This document shows, one piece after another, positions 58,803 through 64,000 of a DNA stretch of 64,000 bases. Origin of the DNA: Scilla litardierei (Eukaryota; Streptophyta; Magnoliopsida; Asparagales; Asparagaceae); the NCBI GenBank assembly GCA_030789695.1, contig CM061130.1, forward strand, positions 11,895,860 through 11,959,859, in the 5' to 3' direction. Positions within the stretch are counted from its first letter, which is position 1. Each line of letters starts with the position of its first letter. The notes beneath the pieces were generated by a model. The model saw nothing but the letters and a program-made list of their open reading frames with translations, did no database searches and had not been told where the DNA came from. The translations under genes and the position numbers were made by a program.

Positions 58803-61800
58803 TTATACAAATGTCCCAACCAAACTCTGGCGATATCAACTCAAGAGTATCTGCCTCCATATGTACGTCGTCTGCGGTGCCACGGAGATGGAACCGTAGG
58901 TAAGTCACAACAAATATTCTAGCAATAGTAGTAAAAGCTGTGTACAAGCATGGGAATGAACAGACTATGGAACTTAACTACGTTCGAAAAGTAAAGGAAC
59001 AACAGTCATATATGCAAGTGCAATAAATAAAGTATGAGAGCAGCAACGATGACATGGCATATATGACATGGTATTAAAGCAGGTAAAGTAACAACAATAG
59101 TAAAGTAAACAGGCATGTGGAGTAAAACAAGCAGCAAGGTAGTAAAGCAGGTTACGCAGGTGAAGTAAAGTACTGGTGGCTACACGTAGAAGCAGACCAA
59201 AGTGAAAGTAAAGTACGATGTCTGTACAAGTGTAGAAAGTAAAGTATATGTGTAATAGGCTACTGCTGTAGCTAAAAGTACGACAAGTAAAAGTACGGTG
59301 ACTGTACAAGTGTAGAACGTAAAGTGCATGTACTGTAAAGAAAGTAACTGTGCAAGCTACACTAGAACTACGTGACTCAAGTCGGAGAGTACAATATGTG
59401 ACCATTGAGTTCATCTCTTGCCTGGGCGCGACCCAGATGAATGCCGAAAACCCAGGCAGCTAGACAGGATGCTGGCGAGCAGCATATATATTTACCGAAA
59501 CCCAGGCAGCTAGACAGGATGCCGAAACCCAGGCATCTAGACATGTAGATTGAACTCCAGTCACTCCTGCACTTTCACAAACTGTGAGTTACCCCAAACC
59601 CCAGTGATGTGTCAAGTGAATCTAGTACAAGTTCCTTACAGGATGTTCCACGAGATGTTCCACAAGATATTCCACAAGATTTCCACAAGATGTTCCACAA
59701 GATATTCCACACATGATATTCCATACCATCATTCATTAACATTCACTGAGTAATAAATGGCATGCAGCAGGTGACGTGTTTATGAGCAATCGTGCAACAA
59801 ATGTATACGAGATCCATGCAACAATTTCAAATGATAAGTGTTAGAACAAGCTGGACCAGTGTGGACAAGAGTGGTTATGAGTTTATATGCGTTGAAAGGT
59901 TAAAGCAACTTATTTATTGAAAACTAGAAAGTAAAGCAAAGCGGATGCTAAAAAATTGAGGATAAAAACAAGTCCAACGAACATGGACTACAAAAATTGT
60001 TGTTTTAAGTGTTTAGTCGTTCGTTCGATCATTAGTTGTTTTGAGACCATTTGTAAAACCCTAAGTTCATGCATGTGCACTTGCTTAACTCCTAAGACTA
60101 GAATTAGAGTAACTTACTATCGAGCTCGTCGTAATAAGACGAGGTTAGAGCTAAAGCTTTCGAGGAAGCCAGTGTACGAGAATTGATACCTACAAACACA
60201 AGAAACAATCGGTTAAAGAGCACACTATATTCTACCTATTTAATCTGATCGTTTTGATTTTAATAACTGGTTGAAACGGTGTCGAAAAGCGTTCTAAGTT
60301 TTTATATAGGCTATATATGGTAAAAATAGTTTTACTGCAAGAGTGAATATTTTTCCAAAGCTTATATTAACTTTTAGAATTTTTAAAAGCCCAAAAATAA
60401 CTTAAAAACTATTTTTCCAATTAGTAACGTATTTATTCAAACATTTATTCTGGATGCAATCTACATCGGAATGTTGCAAGTGTGCTGTCAAAATGACCGT
60501 CTCGGAGAGTTCTTTAACATATATTTTTTTCACATGTTATTTCATGTGAAAATAACAAGTTATGTATTTTAGAATGAAAATAATGTATTTAAAATTTAGG
60601 ATTAAAATTAATTCTGGAAAAACTAAGCATCTGATTGAGATGAAACTAGCTCCATTGGGTCCAAAATATTATTTCTAATTTTCTAGAGCTAGCCTCACAT
60701 TTTTCTGGGCCCTATATTTTGAGTTATAGATTTAAAACCATTAAACTCCATTTAATAATTAATTAAAAACGTAAAATACGAAATTACTACAAAATTACGA
60801 AAATGCCATTATGGCTAACTGTGCTTCATCGTCCTTCATGCATGGGGGGCTTCGGATGCGGGGGCTTCGTCTGCGGGGCTGACGGGAACGGCGACGAGGG
60901 CGACGACGGCCGGTGGTGGAGCTCCGGTGGCGGCAGTGGGGAGGCCTTGCAGGCGGTGACAAAGCGGGGGTGAGGCGATCGCTGCAGTCGGAGCTGCGAG
61001 GTGGAAGTCGGAGGCGGGGCGGCGTTCCGAGCGTCGAGACGACGGCGACGACGGGAGGCGGGGTCGGAGGGGGCCGGAGCACGGTGGCGACAGTCGAAGA
61101 GAGGGCGGTGGCATCGCTGTTTGGTGGCAGGGTGCTCTCATTGGATGCGAGCTCGGAGCGGTCTTGGGCGACGTCGGGCGGAGCTCCGACAGCTCGGAGG
61201 GCAGAGCTCGGGGATGTGGGCTCGGAGCACGGCGGTGGTCGAAGACGGCGGTGAGGGCGGCCGTCAGCCTCCGGTGGGCGTTGGTGAGGGAGATTGAAGG
61301 AGAGAGGGAGGTGAGAGCGGGAGATATCGAAATGAGAGGGAAAGCTGGGTTTCGCACAGTAATACGAAGAGAGAGAGTGTTAACTGGGTGTGTGAATGAA
61401 GAAGAAGAGCCTGGGTTGATTATTTATAGGGTTAGCAAAAATAATAAATAAACAATGAAAGGGTCGTTGATTTGTTAGCTGAGGGAAATGGGTGGGGGTA
61501 GTTACAGGTTAGATTAGGTGGGGTAATGTGATTAAGTAGGGTAGGTAAACGATAATTAGGGTTAATTAGGTAATTAGTAAAAACGAAATTACGAAAATGC
61601 CCCTACTAGTAAACGTTGCTGAAAAATTACAAAAACATACTCACGGGATCGTATCGTCACGAGGATCGCGAATACGAATACCGTTTTTGGGTTTGGGCTA
61701 CGGGGATACTAGTTTTTGGCCCAAACATTTAAAAAGCGGGTTTGCGGGTTCTCTATTGAAATGATATCAGAAAATTACGAAATTAATGTGGGAATGCCTA

Positions 61801-62095
61801 AATGATCATAGGATACTACTGCGGAAGTTTGAAAATGTTTTGAAGACGTTTGTATAGAAAATAAATTCATTAAGTCAAAACGGTAATAACTGAAAATGAA
61901 TTTTTGTCAGATCTTTTAGAGGTATTTGATAAAATCCGATCTTACTAACATACTCCATAACTAGTCTGGTACATCAAAATATTTTTGAAATCAGATTTGT
62001 TATAAAACTCTTGGCTATATTTATAAAGAAATTTTGAATTGTTAAAAATACGTTAAGTACGTAAACTGAAGTGTTGAAAAATACAGGTCGTTACA
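58803..62095 (-). mobile_element. Solo LTR (3.3 kb) of a gypsy element inside gag
   Basis: Flanked by exact ATGAC duplications (58798-58802 and 62096-62100). On minus it starts TGTAACGACCTG, like the LARD LTR (TGTAACGGTC). The other terminus is TTATAC on plus instead of TG, probably a point change. It has AGTAAAG-rich simple repeats (about 58930-59350), short tandem repeats of CCCAGGCAGCTAGACAGGAT (about 59450-59540) and of GATGTTCCACAAGATATTCC (about 59640-59710), and a GC-rich block (about 60840-61270). No internal region remains, so LTR-LTR recombination is likely. Confidence 0.82.
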
Positions 62096-62593
62096 ATGAC
62101 AGAGCCCGAGCCAGATTTTCCCCCTACTTCAGTGCAGCAAGTCATATACCCGTCACCTCAAGATACGCACCAGACCATCATTCATGAAGATTTTCAGGAT
62201 ACACTTCATAATCTGGGGAGGTCTGCAGAGCCTACACTTTCTGATAGCGAGGATGATTGCGAGATGGTTTACGTTGAACCTGAGCCGTCGTCTCCTCCAG
62301 ATTCTCTTCTGCAGCTGCTTCCACCTCCTCCTGAGTCAGAGTATCATGCCACATCTAGCACCATTATTCAGGAAAGTTCCCACCATCTCATGCCTTGCAT
62401 TTCTGAAACCAAATTTTCACTTCCATATACATTTGTTTCAGATTGTCGTCCATTGCATTTAAATTCTTTTATTTGTTTTGAAGACCTGTTTTGGAATGCT
62501 TTTGCAGGGCATGAGGACATGGCTTGGATTGATGCAGCCGTCTCCCACATGACATATATTATCCCAAGGGGATGCTTGGAGTTGCATTGCTAG
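62096..62593 (+). pseudogene. Continuation of the Athila/Tat-like coding region, acidic and Pro-rich
   Basis: A 165-codon frame. The first two codons lie in the target duplication and match the frame left at 58802. It is acidic and proline-rich (EPTLSDSEDDCEMVYVEPEP), typical of linkers rather than enzymes. It ends at 62593, followed by another short gene-like phrase (LAPKQLAEEQKDMIEQL, about 62605-62690) in a different frame. I recognise no domain. Confidence 0.55.
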
Positions 62594-62699
62594 AATCCAA
62601 GGATGCCGGTAGAAGCCTTGCTCCAAAGCAGCTGGCGGAGGAGCAAAAGGATATGATCGAGCAGTTGTCACCACCGTTATACATTCGAGATCCGCCTTT

Positions 62700-63584
62700 T
62701 GCCAAGGTGTGTTCTTTCCAATAGTGTAAATAAATAAATGTTTTATTTTAGTATTTTCGTATGCTTTTCTTTTCTTTCTAGGATCTTTTACCGAGATCTA
62801 ATACTCTCCCATGTATGAAACTACGTTATACGTCGTGATATCTCTTTGAAATAATTTGGGAATAATTTGGTGTAAGTGATTGCATGATTTGGGGTGTAGT
62901 TTTTGATTGGATTGGGTTTGGCCAATTGTGTATTCTTTGAATTTTCCTCTTAAGGAGTGGATGGATGAGTTGATAATTCATGTTGGAGAATGAAAAGAGA
63001 GTTAATATAAGTAAATGTTTCTTTCTAATCAAATTGAGTAGCCGGTGCCCCACGAAACATGGGGGAGGAAGCCAAAAATGAGATTTAGTGGATCATTCCA
63101 TCCCTTTGCCTATATAGCGTTATCGCGTGTACGCAAAGGTGGTGGTGTTTGCATTTCATAGCGTTATCGCGTGAATGCAAAACATAAAAACATCCACAAA
63201 AACAAAAACAAAAAAAGAAAAAGAAAAGAAAAGAAAAATGAATGAATAAATGAAAGAATAAGCAACATGAGTGATGCAATTTCATCTTCCACCACTTAGA
63301 GGAATTTCTTTTGTTTTGGCCATTTCCATGAATTTTAGAAACTATGACATTGCGATATATCCTAATGAATGTGATACAGGCTTATTACCTTACTTTTCGT
63401 TGAATTGGATTGAGGGGAGTGTCATTTGTTATTTACTTTCATACATTGGTATATTGGTTTTGAAATCATTTGAAAATATCATTTGGGGTATGCTATGAGA
63501 ATATCTTGAGTTTGGTGCATGTTTTTCACTTTAATCCGAATTTATCGCATATTTTGCTAGGGACTAGCAAAAAGCTAGTTGGGG
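62700..63584 (+). other. Noncoding 3' interior of the Athila/Tat-like element
   Basis: AT-rich, with TATAGCGTTATCGCGTG repeated at about 63113 and 63158. No pol domains, consistent with an internal deletion or a non-autonomous family. Confidence 0.6.
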
Positions 63585-63597
63585 GTGTGATTCGGGA
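63585..63597 (+). other. Polypurine tract of the Athila/Tat-like element
   Basis: AGTTGGGGGTG, preceded by GGGACTAGCAAAAAGCT, lies directly before the LTR start. Confidence 0.8.
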
Positions 63598-64000
63598 TAT
63601 AAATTGCATATTTTCCCCTATTTCTGGGTATTTTATGTGTATATCATGTTATTTTCGCTTTGATACGGGCGTATTTGTGATATTGTGTATTATTAAAGCC
63701 TATTCTATTTTATACATAAAATGTGGTTTTTATGGACTAATTTTTGCTTCTCCTATTTTTCAGGTACTCCTGGAAGTCTTGGGGATTTTTCAGAATTTTC
63801 TGGAATTTTTCTGGGATTTTTAGCTATTTTTGGAGAATTTTTGGAGCCAAAGAAGGATATTCTGGAATTTTGGAAAAGAAAACAAAGAAAATAAAAAATA
63901 AAAAATAAAAAACCTACGTGCGGGCCGGCCCGCCGGCCGGTCCGCTTCACAACATCCCGCAGGCCCCTGTATTGTTTAAATTTAAAAAAAAGAGATTTAT
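63598..64000 (+). repeat. 3' LTR of the Athila/Tat-like element, cut by the window end
   Basis: Matches 56343-56750 with few differences, such as CAGGATAT/CGGGATAT. A difference near 63930 (GGCCGGCCCGCC) is a small insertion relative to the 5' LTR. Confidence 0.9.

Larger units (their letters stand above)
56343..64000 (+). mobile_element. Athila/Tat-like non-autonomous gypsy element (right end outside window)
   Basis: LTR copies at 56343-57840 and from 63598 start TGATTCRGGATATAAATTGC. A primer site TGGCGTCGTTGCCGGGAA follows the first and a G-rich PPT precedes the second. Only gag-like coding remains inside. Without the nested solo LTR the interior is about 2.5 kb, so pol is missing. The insertion is in copia-2, and the presumed left target duplication is GGTAT. 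Confidence 0.88.

Noticed and set aside
60795..61357. Arg/Pro/Ser-rich ORFs on both strands
   Set aside because: They sit in the GC-rich block of a solo LTR, with no domain and frames open on both strands.

Overview
The window is plant nuclear DNA, almost certainly from an angiosperm. Evidence is Ty1/copia and Ty3/gypsy LTR retrotransposons with plant-type primer-binding sites, a Mutator-like (MULE) DNA transposon with a plant mobile domain (PMD) gene, foldback MITEs, GT-AG introns and AT-rich spacers. I cannot name the species. I see no complete host gene. The longest intact ORF (549 codons) lies inside a retrotransposon, and nearly every other coding region is broken.

Layout. 281-6453: old, degenerate copia element (+) with two LTRs. 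6454-19053: AT-rich spacer holding a MULE-type non-autonomous element filled with a strand-switching minisatellite (9204-10941), three foldback MITEs (13744-14518), a 206-bp tandem duplication (17322-17721) and at most one or two weak candidate exons. 19054-27731: an 8.7-kb MULE with ~265-bp terminal inverted repeats and a 9-bp target duplication. It carries a PMD gene (+), a MuDR-type transposase (-), a small third ORF (-), two large hairpins between the convergent genes, and about a dozen copies of one palindrome. 28305-53470: a non-autonomous, LARD-like gypsy element with ~3.4-kb LTRs and TSD TGGGG. It was split by a 12.3-kb SIRE-type copia element (32617-44925, TSD CACTA) and, in one LTR, by a 3.3-kb Tat/Athila-like LTR unit (48923-52247, TSD GCTAT). 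53720-56342: a truncated MITE and the 3' part of a second copia element (-). That copia is cut by an Athila/Tat-like non-autonomous element (56343 to beyond the window end), which was itself hit by a 3.3-kb solo LTR (58803-62095, TSD ATGAC).

Insertion order can be read from the nesting: host repeat, then LARD, then SIRE and the Tat-like LTR; and separately copia-2, then the Athila-like element, then the solo LTR. The two SIRE LTRs differ at roughly 2% of sites by eye, so that insertion is fairly young.

The most interesting systems are the PMD-bearing MULE, with its palindrome family and hairpins placed where convergent transcripts meet, and the SIRE element, whose U3 palindrome array recurs upstream of its intact extra ORF.
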